The translations under genes were made by a program, and so were the position numbers. This document shows, in pieces, positions 44,299 to 54,553 of a stretch of 64,000 nt of DNA. The stretch lies in NCBI GenBank assembly GCA_022605425.2, contig JAKIMF020000004.1, positions 1,423,501 to 1,487,500 on the forward strand, read 5' to 3'. This DNA comes from Hamiltosporidium tvaerminnensis (taxonomy: Eukaryota > Microsporidia > Dubosqiidae). Within the stretch, counting starts at the first letter, position 1, and each line of letters starts with the position of its first letter. The notes below the pieces were generated by a model. That model was not told the origin of the DNA. It was given only the letters and a program-made list of their open reading frames with translations, and did not search any database.

Positions 44299-45264
44299 AT
44301 GTTTGGTGATAAAAAAAATTATTATAAATTCAAATCAGATTCTGTTCCATCCAGGCATAAGCCTATAGCAGAGTTCGTAGATAAGCTATATAATATGGTA
44401 CAAGATAACCTTAATGAACCATATATACGATGGAACAGTGATGGAAAAAGTTTTATAATAATACATCCACCCGAATTTGCCAGATGTATTCTAGAAAACT
44501 ATTTCAAACATGCAAATCTAAGTTCTTTTGTTCGCCAGCTAAACAAGTATCACTTTCATAAAATAAAAAGCTCGGAAAATATTATTGAAGCTTTCGGATC
44601 ACAGGTATGGGAATTTAGGAATCCAGACTTTCAGAAGAATAGACCGGATCTTTTGACTAGAATTAAAAGAAAAAGATCTTCCAACGAAAGAAGTTTTAGA
44701 TCTTATTATGACACAGGTAGTAATATTGTTGATCAAACTTCAATGATGCAGGATCAGATTTTAGGAACTTTAAAAGTCATTACTCGATATTTTCAAGTAA
44801 TAATTGAAGATTTAAATGAAATAAAGAAATTTATATTGCACGAAAAAGGATTGCAACCGACTATATTTGCAAATATATTGCTTGCAGAAGATAATGTTAC
44901 ATGTTCTACATATGCGTCAGTAATATTGAAAAAGATAGGATGTGCAGTAACGATTGCAGAATCAGAAGATGATATCATGGAAAAATTATCAGGTGACAAA
45001 TTTGATATGGTAATATTTAGTCTTGGATTACCGAATATAAATTCAGTTGTTCGAAGTCTAAGACAGTATGATAATTCCACTATAATAATTGCTATCTCAG
45101 AAGGTCTTTCAAAAGAAGAATGTGTTAGCTTTCTTTCACTCGGGATCAACGAGATATTAATTAAACCATATCACCATGATGCATTGGTTCAATTGATAAA
45201 TAATTATTGTAACCCCAAGCGAAGAACGGGAGCTGTCTGGAAACAATATGGTATAAGTCATTAA
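44299..45264 (+). CDS. Skn7-like factor: HSF DNA-binding domain plus degenerate response-regulator receiver
   Basis: The 321-residue protein joins two domains in the order of fungal Skn7/Prr1. Residues ~20-125 form an HSF-type winged helix (HKPIAEFVDKLYNMV, SFIIIHPPEFARCIL, ANLSSFVRQLNKYHFHKI, WEFRNPDF). A short coiled region follows at ~148-185. A receiver fold spans ~193-312: ILLAEDN with the acidic pair Glu197-Asp198, IIIAIS with the conserved Ser/Thr, and EILIKP with the conserved Lys. The phospho-acceptor Asp, four residues before the conserved Pro in DIxMP-type motifs, is Ser241 in FSLGLPN. In yeast Skn7 that Asp receives phosphate from the Sln1-Ypd1 relay in osmotic and oxidative stress. 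Here the relay step should be impossible unless Ser is used. Confidence 0.9.
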   Translation: MFGDKKNYYKFKSDSVPSRHKPIAEFVDKLYNMVQDNLNEPYIRWNSDGKSFIIIHPPEFARCILENYFKHANLSSFVRQLNKYHFHKIKSSENIIEAFGSQVWEFRNPDFQKNRPDLLTRIKRKRSSNERSFRSYYDTGSNIVDQTSMMQDQILGTLKVITRYFQVIIEDLNEIKKFILHEKGLQPTIFANILLAEDNVTCSTYASVILKKIGCAVTIAESEDDIMEKLSGDKFDMVIFSLGLPNINSVVRSLRQYDNSTIIIAISEGLSKEECVSFLSLGINEILIKPYHHDALVQLINNYCNPKRRTGAVWKQYGISH

Positions 45265-46390
45265 TTATATTTTCCAATAATAAAAGTAGTTTATAAGGTA
45301 TATGTAAAATTCTATTCAATATATTTTATTAATTTCAATAATTTTCGAAATACATTCATCCATTCGTAAATTTTATTTATATTAAATATAATTTATATTA
45401 CCGCATTAAGCTTTTTTGGTAATTTTAATTTAATTTCATTTAATATTACAAATTAAGAAAATCAAAAATCTAAACGCTTTACAACCAAAATAATTCTATG
45501 CCTTGAAAATAGAATGTAGAAAACAAAATTTAGTTTAGAAATTAAATAATTATGCGTAAAACACATATTCTAGTTTAATAACCTGACAAGAAAAAATTTA
45601 AGATTATGAATTCCCAGCAATTAAACCTCTGTCTTTAAGACATGAAATTATAAATATTTCTTACAATAAAAATATTTACAGAATATTTAGACACAATACT
45701 TAACATTTTAATTAGAATTACAAGTGACCGTATTATTCTAAGTTAATTAGCTTTTCTTGATCTTACTTTCAAAAATTATAAATTAATAATATAATATTTT
45801 TTTTAAAAGAAATATCAAATGAGTGAAAATATTTACAAATCTGTAGAAACTTAATCTGATATTGTGATATATAAATTCTATTGAAATTATAAACAAACCA
45901 ACTTTTTCCAAAATATTTGCTATCTGGAATTGATAAATATGTTTTTTTTTCATAATAGAACACTTTATTCTTTGAGAAATATGATTGAGATTAAAATTTT
46001 AAACTTGAATAACATCAAATTGCACAAACTTCTCTAATTATCCGATTGAAATGCTTGAATAATAATTCTAAATAATGTTTTGATTAAATTATACAAAAAA
46101 TTCAATATATTATAAAATCATATTGTTTCTGCTCGAAACATCATATAAACAACAATAAACTAATATATCTCGCATTTGTAATAAATTCTTCAATATTTCA
46201 CAGAAAATGTGATTTGAATTCTAATTTAAACCTAAATATTACTATAATTGAAACAAACTTGTATCCATCAATTTTAAACCCAAAACAATTAGTAGTAAGA
46301 TACGGTAACACGTAGAAAGAAATTTTATACATACATAACTAGAATAAATAATATAAAAATAGAATAAGTTTGAAAAATATTTGATGGAAC
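45265..46390. other. Intergenic, nothing recognised
   Basis: AT-rich 3' flank of the Skn7-like gene up to the target duplication of retroposon copy C. I see nothing in it. Confidence 0.55.
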
Positions 46391-47147
46391 AGTTAAATGA
46401 AATACTTTATTTGTAAATATCACATCTTTTTTAAAATAGTGGCAAGTGTTATATTTGTTTTTATGACATTAACGCAGTTCTAGGTTTAACATAAATGACT
46501 GCTACCCCAAAACTCCATCGGCAACCCCTGCGATACCTACGTCCCAAAGCGTTTCATCTACCAGGTCTTTAGAACCTAAATAATAGGCGACGAAGTTGCT
46601 TGGAGTTCGTTAATGTCCGTTGCATGGAGTGTGATCGAAGGCCGAAGCCCCCCCTGGGCTCCCCCAAGACTATGCAGCATTCCCACTTACTCTACACTTT
46701 CTGAACCCAATAAACTTCTAGCTAAGATATATTTCAGAGACTTACATGGGGTCCACCTAGACAGTGCAATGTCATACCAACAGGTATAACCTGCTACTTA
46801 GCTCTCCCGGCTTTTAATTGGTTTTATTTTTATATCTCCCAGGCGCTAAGTCTTCTAACCCGAGTGAGCAAGGCTAGGTTTCCATGCTTTTACATGGCGA
46901 TTACCTACATGTTCAGCTGCGGTCTGCAATCTGGTTACATAAAAAACTACAAATAAATTTGTAGAAAAGGTTTCTCCATTTCTTAGACCTCTCCTCTTCA
47001 TAACAACTCCCATGGAACAACCGAAGATGTAGTGTGGTTAATTCCCACCAAAAATCCAAACAATGATCTCACAACAGTTTCACACACTCATTGCCAAGCA
47101 GAAAGTTTTTTATGTGGTTATCCTCCCTCCACCAGTTAAATGAAATA
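46391..47147 (-). repeat. 730-bp retroposon family, copy C, with perfect 14-bp target duplication
   Basis: The element occupies 46405-47133 on the minus strand. Its 5' end GGTGGAGGGAGGATAACC is at the right and its 3' tail GATGTGATATTTACAAATAAAG-like end is at the left. The flanking duplication AGTTAAATGAAATA at 46391-46404 and 47134-47147 is perfect, so the insertion is recent. The GGC-TTCG-GCC hairpin is intact. The copy is nearly identical to D. Confidence 0.93.
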
Positions 47148-48545
47148 AAAATTTATTATTCTAAATTTACTTGAATTTCTTTTCTATATAAAGATATAAT
47201 AAACTTGAGAAATATACAGGCAAAAACGAAAGATTAAAAACCTATTTTTAGAGATTTTTAAATAAAATAACAAGGAAAATCCACAAAATTTTAATATTAT
47301 TCATTTCATATATGAATTCAATCATTTATAATGTTTAGAAATTAATTTTTTCAAAGAAAATTTCAGTTTTTGTATCTAAAAATCCAATATTTTAATTTAG
47401 TCTCAATAATGTAAATATAAACTGAAAGTAAAAAGTGGAACTTGTGATTTTAAATTCTAAAATATTTCGAAACCTTAACATCGAAAGGTACTAGTGAAAC
47501 CGAATAAGTAAGTAAATATCTGGGATTATAATTTTTAAACTATTTACTCTCTCACCTCGAAACAATAATATCTTTATAAATGCTTAATAATATCATTTTA
47601 ACTTATGATTAGTTCTTATATTTTGAACGACTTTCCGAACGTAAATCTTAAAATAATTAGGTCTTTAAACGTACAAGATATCAAATTAATTTTTATATTT
47701 AGAAGATTACTATATAATAATTTTTATTTTATTTTAGCTTAATTAGACAAAAAAATCGGCTCTTTTACGAGGTTCAAGATCTTTTTTTAACTCTTTCTTA
47801 AAGAAATCATAAAAAAATCATTTTTTCTCAACATTTTCAATTATAAGAAACCATATTTTCAACAAAAAATAATTGCGTAGAAATTTTGATTTTCTTTAGT
47901 TTATATGATTCATATAAATTAAAAGATCCTTTAGGTTTTAATTTGTACTTTAAATACTTTTATTGTTTTAAATTATTAAATTTGATTTAAATCATTATTT
48001 AATTTATTCCTACAAAATGTATGAAAATATAAATCAAAGTATAATTTTTAGAATTCCATGTAATTATATTGACGAAATATTTTTTTGATAAAATTATTTA
48101 CAATGAAGTTGAAATTTTAAAATAAAATTTAATTCGTTTGTAATTAAAATATTTATTGTAAAATAAATAAATAAACAACTACATAAGATAAAATTTGTTT
48201 TTTAACCTGCAAACTCCAATAAACTTAATTTACGAATCTCATTGCATAAAATTCAGCCTTTAAAAGATTTTTCTCCCTTTCATATATTTCTTTATACTTT
48301 AACGCTTTTATTTCCATCCTAAAATATTTTCTAATTTTCGTTTTTTATTTCAAAAACAAACAAAAAAAATGAGCAAAAATAAATATATAATGAGAATTTA
48401 GAAATAAAAAAAATTGAATTGAATCACAATACTATTATTTATCAGCTTAGCTCATATATTTTAATTTCTATGTTTAAACATTCTATTTTTTTTTTATTTA
48501 AATATCCGAATAGAATTTATTCTTTTTAAAAATTAACCGTTAAAA
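47148..48545. other. Intergenic, nothing recognised
   Basis: AT-rich upstream region of the UTP12 gene, without repeats or frames that I can support. Confidence 0.55.
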
Positions 48546-51041
48546 ATGGACAATGATTTTATTCCGGATTTTACTTTAAAACATTCACTTGGTGAAATAG
48601 TCAATAAAAAGAGTGTAATACAATGGGACGGTACAGCTGTTTTAATATCATTATATAATAGATTAGTTATGTGGGATACAAGAAAATTTGAGATAAAATA
48701 TACATTTGGTGATTCATTTAAATACATTATAACATCATTTTGTAAAGTAGAATTAAATGGTGAAATATTTTATTATATTGGATATGAAGATGGAACTTTA
48801 AAGGTGTTTGACAGTGAAAATAATAAAACAGGACATAAAAAACTTTTTAATAAAAAAATAGTTTCCATTGTTTTTGCCAATCCATACATCTTTATTGCTT
48901 CAAAAGAAATGAAAATTCTTAAATTTGATATTCAAAATGAAAAAATAGTTGCTTCTTATTCTCAGATCATGTCACCAATAATGAAATTGGCAATCTCCGG
49001 AAATTATATTGTTACATCACATACTGATAAATATATTAGAATATGGGAAATAAATGATACATTTCCATATTTCATTTATATGTTTGACAATGAAATACAC
49101 GATTTTGAAGTTTATAAACATTTTATTATTGTTTTTTTGAAAAATGGAAGTGGATTTGTAATAAATATTTTTGAAAAAAGTATTATTTCTTGGCAAAAGT
49201 TTAAAACTTTTAAAAGAGTCAAAGTATTTGATGATAAACTTTCTATATTGGCAAAGAATAAAATATTTATATATGAACTTTCTATTCAAAAAAATATTTC
49301 TAAAGAAATAGAAAACAAAGAAATTAAAAATACTTCTATTTACATAGAAAACGAGGAAGAAAAATTAGAAAATAACGATTTTGAGACTTTAATTAAAAAA
49401 TTAAAAAAAGAGGAAACAAAAGAAAATTTAAATATTCAAGATTGTAAAATTGAAAAAACTATTTTAAGCATAAAAGATAGTTTAAATAAGAAAGTCTCGG
49501 AAAATTGTGCAGACATAGTTTTCTGTAATAATAATACAATTATGTTGACAACTAGTAACAATATGTTTCTTTCTATTAATATATTAGAAGATCGAACGTC
49601 TTCTTTCAATTTTCACACAAAAGAAATTATTGGTTTAGAAATTAATAAAAATTCTATTTTTACTCTTTCTAGCACAGAGATTATTAAATGGGAAATAGAA
49701 AATGAAATAATTTATATGAAAAATATTATAAATCTTGAAATACAGGCTAAAGGAATGTGCATTTTACAAGAAGTTTTATTTATTTGGTGTGAAGAAGGTA
49801 TTTTAGGATTTTCTACAAATAATTTTGAACTTCTATATAAAAAGAAATTATTCACTACAGCAATTTTCAGTAGAAATAATTATTTGCTTGTTGGAAGTGG
49901 AAGTCATCTAAAAATTTTGAAATTAAAAAAATCTAAAAATGAAAATTTAAAAGACAATAAAAATCCGAAAAAAGTTGTTGATGAAACTTGCAATAAAAAT
50001 AAAAATTTAAAAGATTCTACAAATTTAATAAATGTTGCTAAGGAAACTTGGAATGAAAATGAGAACAAAATTAATTTAAAAGATTCTACAAGTTTAATAA
50101 AAGTTGCCGATGAAACTTGGAATGAAAATGAAAACAGAATTAATCTAAAAGAAAAAGAAAGTATAAATGTATTAGAAAGTATTTGTTGTATTTATATGTC
50201 CAAAGACGAAACCTTGATCGGTGTAGGCCTCATGAACACGCAAATATATATTTACGATTTTAAAACATTAGAAAGAAAAGTATCTCTTTATGGGCATTCA
50301 TTACCAGTTAGAAATTTTTCAATTTCAGAAGATAATAAACAATTAATAAGTTGTGGATCAGATAAGCTCATAAAAATTTGGGGAATAGAATTCGGTGAGT
50401 GTAGGAAAAGTTTCATTGGTAATTCTTCAAATGTAGAATTTCTTTATAATGATACACGAAGATTTATTTTCTGTGATGAAAATATCAAATATTACAATAA
50501 TTTTGATCTTTTAAAGGAATTTAGAAGTTTTGATAATCAATTAGCAAAAATATCAAAAGAATTTATGATTGTATGTGGAAAATTTTCTATAAATCTTTAT
50601 ATGATGAATGATTACGAATATTTACCAGTAGAAAGCAGTAATGAAGAAGAAGATTTAAGAAATGAAATGAAAATAGTAAACGTTAAAAATTACGAAAAGT
50701 TTTATGATTTTATTGAAGAATACGAAGAAAATAAAACTAAAGAAAACTTAGAAAGACTTTGTAAATTTTTAAAAAAAATACCTTTATTGGAAATAGAAAA
50801 ATATATTCAACACTTAGATTCCTTTGGTGTTAATCTTATTCTAGAATGTTGTATATTAATTGTCAATAGCAATTGTGTCATTGTTGCTAAAATATTCAAT
50901 TCACTCATAAGAATTCACAAGAACACCATAAATAAAGAATTAAGTGATAAATTATACAAAGAAATTCTAAAAAATATTTGCTCTTTAAAAGATTCAATTG
51001 GAAGTACTTTATCATTTATTGATTACACTATTAATAAATAG
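48546..51041 (+). CDS. UTP12: U3 snoRNP WD-repeat protein Utp12/Dip2 (WDR3)
   Basis: The 831-residue protein consists of two degenerate WD40 propellers and a helical C-terminal Utp12 domain (from about 730). The clearest WD units are VTSHTDKYIRIWEI (~170) and, near 600, LYGHSLPVRNFSISEDNKQL with SCGSDKLIKIWGIEFGECRK. The latter corresponds closely to the LYGHKLPV...DKNIKIWGLDFGDCHK unit of yeast Dip2. The following YLPVESSNEEEDLRNE matches the acidic strap after the last propeller blade. Utp12 is part of the UTP-B module of the small-subunit processome, acting in the nucleolus on 18S precursor. An internal 23-residue repeat (~467-540) is not a family feature. The start has no CCC signal (TTAACCGTTAAAA). 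Confidence 0.85.
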   Translation: MDNDFIPDFTLKHSLGEIVNKKSVIQWDGTAVLISLYNRLVMWDTRKFEIKYTFGDSFKYIITSFCKVELNGEIFYYIGYEDGTLKVFDSENNKTGHKKLFNKKIVSIVFANPYIFIASKEMKILKFDIQNEKIVASYSQIMSPIMKLAISGNYIVTSHTDKYIRIWEINDTFPYFIYMFDNEIHDFEVYKHFIIVFLKNGSGFVINIFEKSIISWQKFKTFKRVKVFDDKLSILAKNKIFIYELSIQKNISKEIENKEIKNTSIYIENEEEKLENNDFETLIKKLKKEETKENLNIQDCKIEKTILSIKDSLNKKVSENCADIVFCNNNTIMLTTSNNMFLSINILEDRTSSFNFHTKEIIGLEINKNSIFTLSSTEIIKWEIENEIIYMKNIINLEIQAKGMCILQEVLFIWCEEGILGFSTNNFELLYKKKLFTTAIFSRNNYLLVGSGSHLKILKLKKSKNENLKDNKNPKKVVDETCNKNKNLKDSTNLINVAKETWNENENKINLKDSTSLIKVADETWNENENRINLKEKESINVLESICCIYMSKDETLIGVGLMNTQIYIYDFKTLERKVSLYGHSLPVRNFSISEDNKQLISCGSDKLIKIWGIEFGECRKSFIGNSSNVEFLYNDTRRFIFCDENIKYYNNFDLLKEFRSFDNQLAKISKEFMIVCGKFSINLYMMNDYEYLPVESSNEEEDLRNEMKIVNVKNYEKFYDFIEEYEENKTKENLERLCKFLKKIPLLEIEKYIQHLDSFGVNLILECCILIVNSNCVIVAKIFNSLIRIHKNTINKELSDKLYKEILKNICSLKDSIGSTLSFIDYTINK
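49944..50150 (+). repeat. In-frame tandem repeat within UTP12 (60 + 69 + 69 bp)
   Basis: Units start at 49944, 50004, 50073 and (partial) 50142. The last full two are 69 bp apart and nearly identical, encoding LKDSTxLIxVAxETWNENEN. The first is shorter and diverged (LKDNKNPKKVVDETCNKNK). The repeat lies in the linker between the blades, so the reading frame is kept. Confidence 0.85.
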
Positions 51042-51239
51042 AAATTTTTTAATAAAAAAAATTAGCTTTCTTTTACAATCATTTAAAAAATATAATTTTT
51101 ATTTTTTTCCTTGAAAATTTTTCATAATTTTAAAATATAATTTGTAAATTATTTACTTGACTGCCCAGTAGTAAATTAAATTAAATAATAAATATGTGAA
51201 AAAATAGGAAATTAAATAAATATATTAATCTAAATTTTT

Positions 51240-51512
51240 TTACTTTTGTAATTTGTCTAAACAACTTATATAAAGTTTTCTAATTTCATTATTCTCATCT
51301 TTTATGGAAATTCGATTCTCCATTTTCGAAATTTTTTTAATAATATTACGATTTATTTTTTTAAATTTATTTATAGAACATTTCAATTCCTTTATTTTAT
51401 TTTCAACTTCTTCTAAGTTTTCATAGTCTAATTTACCAGCTTGTAGAACAGCTAGGCGTTCTTTTATAAATTTTTCGGTTAAAATTATTTCTTCTAATTT
51501 TTCGGTTAACAT
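51240..51512 (-). CDS. Short coiled-coil protein, possibly a Hop2/TBPIP C-terminal-type fragment
   Basis: This 90-residue, almost entirely helical and charged chain reads KLEEIILTEKFIKERLAVLQ, then AGKLDYENLEEVENKIKELK and KKINRNIIKKISKMENR. The pattern of a long helix, an L-x-x-G turn, and E-x-x-E-x-E-x-K then K-x-K-K is like the C-terminal domain of Hop2/TBPIP, a meiotic recombination factor, but the winged-helix half of that ~200-residue family is absent. The upstream 225 bases to RPB12 hold no matching frame. A CCC at 51528-51530 lies 15 bases before the start. Unrelated small coiled-coil proteins are equally possible. Confidence 0.5.
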   Translation of the reverse strand: MLTEKLEEIILTEKFIKERLAVLQAGKLDYENLEEVENKIKELKCSINKFKKINRNIIKKISKMENRISIKDENNEIRKLYISCLDKLQK

Positions 51513-51737
51513 TTACAAAGCTTGAATGGGTTACTCTTTTTTAATAAAACTTTTTAATACTCTTGTAAAGAAATCCATTTTAAAAAAAATTAAAAGGTTT
51601 TTCTACCATTTTTAAAAAAATGAGTGTAAAAAAAATGAAAAAAAACCCACCAATAAAAAATAATTGAACATTCGTTTACGTTGAATGAATTATAAAAATA
51701 TCAGATAAAAAAAATATTTAATTAAAACAAAGCATTA

Positions 51738-51893
51738 TTATCTAGCCTCAAATTGTACTGATTTTTCTGTTCTCATTTTGTAAAATATCCTGTAACCACA
51801 CTCTGTACATCTTATTGGATCTTTCCCCCGAACACGGTTTATTTTCTTACATTCTCTACATTGATATTCGAATAATTTCGTTTCTTCTTCCAT
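51738..51893 (-). CDS. RPB12: RNA polymerases I/II/III shared subunit RPABC4 (Rpb12)
   Basis: This 51-residue frame is too short for most automatic searches but matches the family from end to end. The zinc ribbon is YQCRECKK (first Cys pair) and IRCTECGYR (second pair), preceded by the KDP that family members share. The C terminus IFYKMRTEKSVQFEAR equals the hallmark R-I-L-Y-K-K-R-T-x-x-x-x-Q-F-E-A-R. Rpb12 bridges Rpb3 and Rpb2 in all three nuclear polymerases. Usual length is 45-70 residues. CCC lies directly before the ATG (51894-51896). Confidence 0.95.
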   Translation of the reverse strand: MEEETKLFEYQCRECKKINRVRGKDPIRCTECGYRIFYKMRTEKSVQFEAR

Positions 51894-52028
51894 GGGCTTA
51901 AACTAATTTAATTGTATTTAAAACGCTTATCGGTAGAAAAAAATTTATTTAAAAAAATGAACCGTTGAAAACGAATTAATAAAATTCCTATTAAAAAATG
52001 CAATAAAAGCCATGAATTCTATACGTGA
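51894..52028. other. Spacer upstream of RPB12
   Basis: This short AT-rich spacer contains only the CCC signal at its left edge. Confidence 0.5.
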
Positions 52029-52250
52029 TTATGTATATATTTTATTTCCTTCATACGAAATATGGAACTGCCAAAATAAAAACTTATTCATTCTATATTT
52101 TACAGACCAAAAGAATGATAGAAAGTCAGAAACTAACACAATTTTTAAACCCCTTCTACTAGTTTCCAAGTTGTAACTTTTAAAAATATTACATTTTATT
52201 TGCACATCTTCATAACTTCTTGTTTCAATATATTCTAAATTCCTAATCAT
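52029..52250 (-). CDS. Possible small protein, unknown
   Basis: This 73-residue frame (MIRNLEYIETRSYEDVQIKC, then SRRGLKIVLVSDFLSFFWSV) has mixed, protein-like composition and one moderately hydrophobic stretch. There is no recognised family, no signal within 20 bases of the start, and no homologous relic elsewhere. It may be a genuine small gene, a relic or chance. Confidence 0.3.
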   Translation of the reverse strand: MIRNLEYIETRSYEDVQIKCNIFKSYNLETSRRGLKIVLVSDFLSFFWSVKYRMNKFLFWQFHISYEGNKIYT

Positions 52251-52821
52251 TAAGGCAAAGATAAAGTGATTTGTAGGGGTTTAATTGAAAATTACTCTCA
52301 AAAACCAAAAATTTGTTTCTTCAGTTTTAATACTTTTAAAAAATTATTCATTAAATTTTGAAAGAGCGAGATAAGTCAAAAATACACCTTTGTTGACACT
52401 AAAAGTGTTATATTGAAATTTTGCCAAGGCTATATAATCAGCATATCTATAGTTTACTAGGAAGAAGAAAACTTTTCGTTTTTTTTAATTTAAGTTTCTG
52501 AAAATTATATGAAAAGTTTAACAAGATGAACAGTATTCAAAATAAAAATACAAAATATCTTTTATTAGATGACTTAAAAATATAAATAAAATCGAAAGAG
52601 TTTATTAAAAATAGTTGGTAATTATAAAAATATTCAAATGTGATTGATGAGCGAGAAACTACAAAGCAACATGCACTTGCGTTTCAGCTCCGATATAGGT
52701 TGAATTTTGAATGAACTTCTTTCATTAAAAATAAAAATTACAAAATATACTTTATAAATCAAAGTATATAAATTTTTCAAGGAATATAAATTTCTTGAAT
52801 TTAAAAATATCAATGAAGATA
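52251..52821. other. Intergenic, nothing recognised
   Basis: AT-rich flank of retroposon copy D. A small G/C-richer patch near 52665-52705 does not code for anything visible. Confidence 0.5.
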
Positions 52822-53601
52822 TTCTTATTCTAAATATTTAAATAACTTTATTTAAAAGTATCACATCTTTTTTAAAATAGTGGCAAGTGTTATATTTGTT
52901 TTTATGACATTAACGCAGTTCTAGGTTTAACATAAATGACTGCTACCCCAAAACTCCATCGGTAACCCCTGCGATACCTACGTCCCAAAGCCTTTCATCT
53001 ACCAGGTGTGTAGAACCTAATTACTAGGCGAGGCAGTTGCCCGGAGTTCGTTAATGTCCGTTGCATGGAGTGTGATCGAAGGCCGAAGCCCCCCTGGGCT
53101 CCCCCAAGACTATGCAGCATTCCCACTTACTCTACACTTTCTGAACCCAATAAACTTCTAGCTAAGATATATTTCAGAGATTTACATGGGGTCCACCTAG
53201 ACAGTGCAATGTCATACCAACAGGTATAACCTGCTACTTAGCTCTTTCGGCTTTAAATGTTTTTTTATTTTTTATATCTCCCAGGCGCTAATTCTTCTAA
53301 CCCGAGTGAGCAAGGCTAGGTTTCCATGCTTTTACATGGCAATTACCTACATGTTCAGCTGCGGTCTGCAATCTGGTTACATAAAAAACTACAAATAAAT
53401 TTGTAGAAAAAGTTTCTCCATTTCTTAGACCTCTCCTCCTCATAGCAACTCCCAAGGAACAACCAAAGATGTAGTGTGGTTTTATTCCCACCAAAAATCC
53501 AAACAATGACCTCACACCAGTTTCACACACTCATTGCCAAGCAGAAAGTTTTTTATGTGGTTATCCTCCCTCCACTTTTCTTATTCTAAATATTTAAATA
53601 A
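52822..53601 (-). repeat. 730-bp retroposon family, copy D, with perfect 24-bp target duplication
   Basis: The element occupies about 52846-53577 on the minus strand, full length, with the same 5' (GGAGGGAGGATAACC) and 3' (ATGTGATACTTTTAAATAAAG-type) ends as the others. A 24-base duplication (52822-52845 and 53578-53601) is identical on both sides. This is one of the longest and cleanest in the window and marks a recent insertion. The UUCG-type hairpin is intact. Frames inside the element are incidental. Confidence 0.93.
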
Positions 53602-54553
53602 TATTAAAAACTCTGATTGATCGAAAATAAATATTAAAAAAAAATTCAAGGGACTTATGAAGCTTGTAGCAAATAATATAACTTTAAATTTTAATGACAC
53701 TAACATTCACATAATCCGAGATCCTGTTAAAACCTACAAAGAAATTTAAATTTGATAAAAAGAACCAAACTATATAAAAAATAAGCTTAAATCGTAAACA
53801 ACTAAATATTTCAAAATCAATGAACTTAAAATACGTCTCAGAAATTTTCTTTGATTAAAGATGGTTTTTATTCTGCACTATAAATTAAAAATAATATTTG
53901 ATAAATTATACATAAGGGCGAGACATAGTAAGATTAATAGCATATAAAAAAAATCAAAGATATAACCACTAAAGATATATTTTACAAAACCACACAAACC
54001 TTTGAATTTATAAAATTCTTAAAAAATACCGACAAATATGAGTTTTATTACACAAAATTATGAATATAATTCAATGTAATTTATATTCTGATAACTCTTA
54101 ACAGAATACTAAAGAATAATAATATAAATTGAGTAATAAAAACAATTCAAATTTAGTAAGAGCTCGAAAAAAGAAGCAAATATAAGTACAGATTCTAATA
54201 TTTTTACATACAATGTTTTTAATAAACATTAAATGTTTAAGTACCTAGAAGATTCTAGATAAGGTTTGACTGCAAACAAAAAAACTGAAAAATCACGATT
54301 GGGAATTTAAAAACACGGAACACCAACATCAAAAAGTGAAACAATTAGATTTAAAATTACTTTAGAAATATAGTTTTTTGAGTAAAACTAATATATAAAG
54401 AATCTATTTTTCTTAATTCACTATATATAAGTTATGTAAATTTATTTTTTGATTAATAAATTTACGACTTATTAAAGTAACCATCGACCTAGTTTATTTT
54501 AAAATCGCAATAATGTAATAAATTAGAAAAAATTCAAATCAAAAATCTTTATT
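53602..54553. other. Intergenic, nothing recognised
   Basis: AT-rich stretch between retroposon D and the 3' end of the membrane-protein gene; I see nothing in it. Confidence 0.55.

Noticed and set aside
53297-53530. 77-codon open frame on the minus strand
   Set aside because: It lies wholly inside retroposon copy D and is interrupted or absent in the other copies, so it is not a protein gene.
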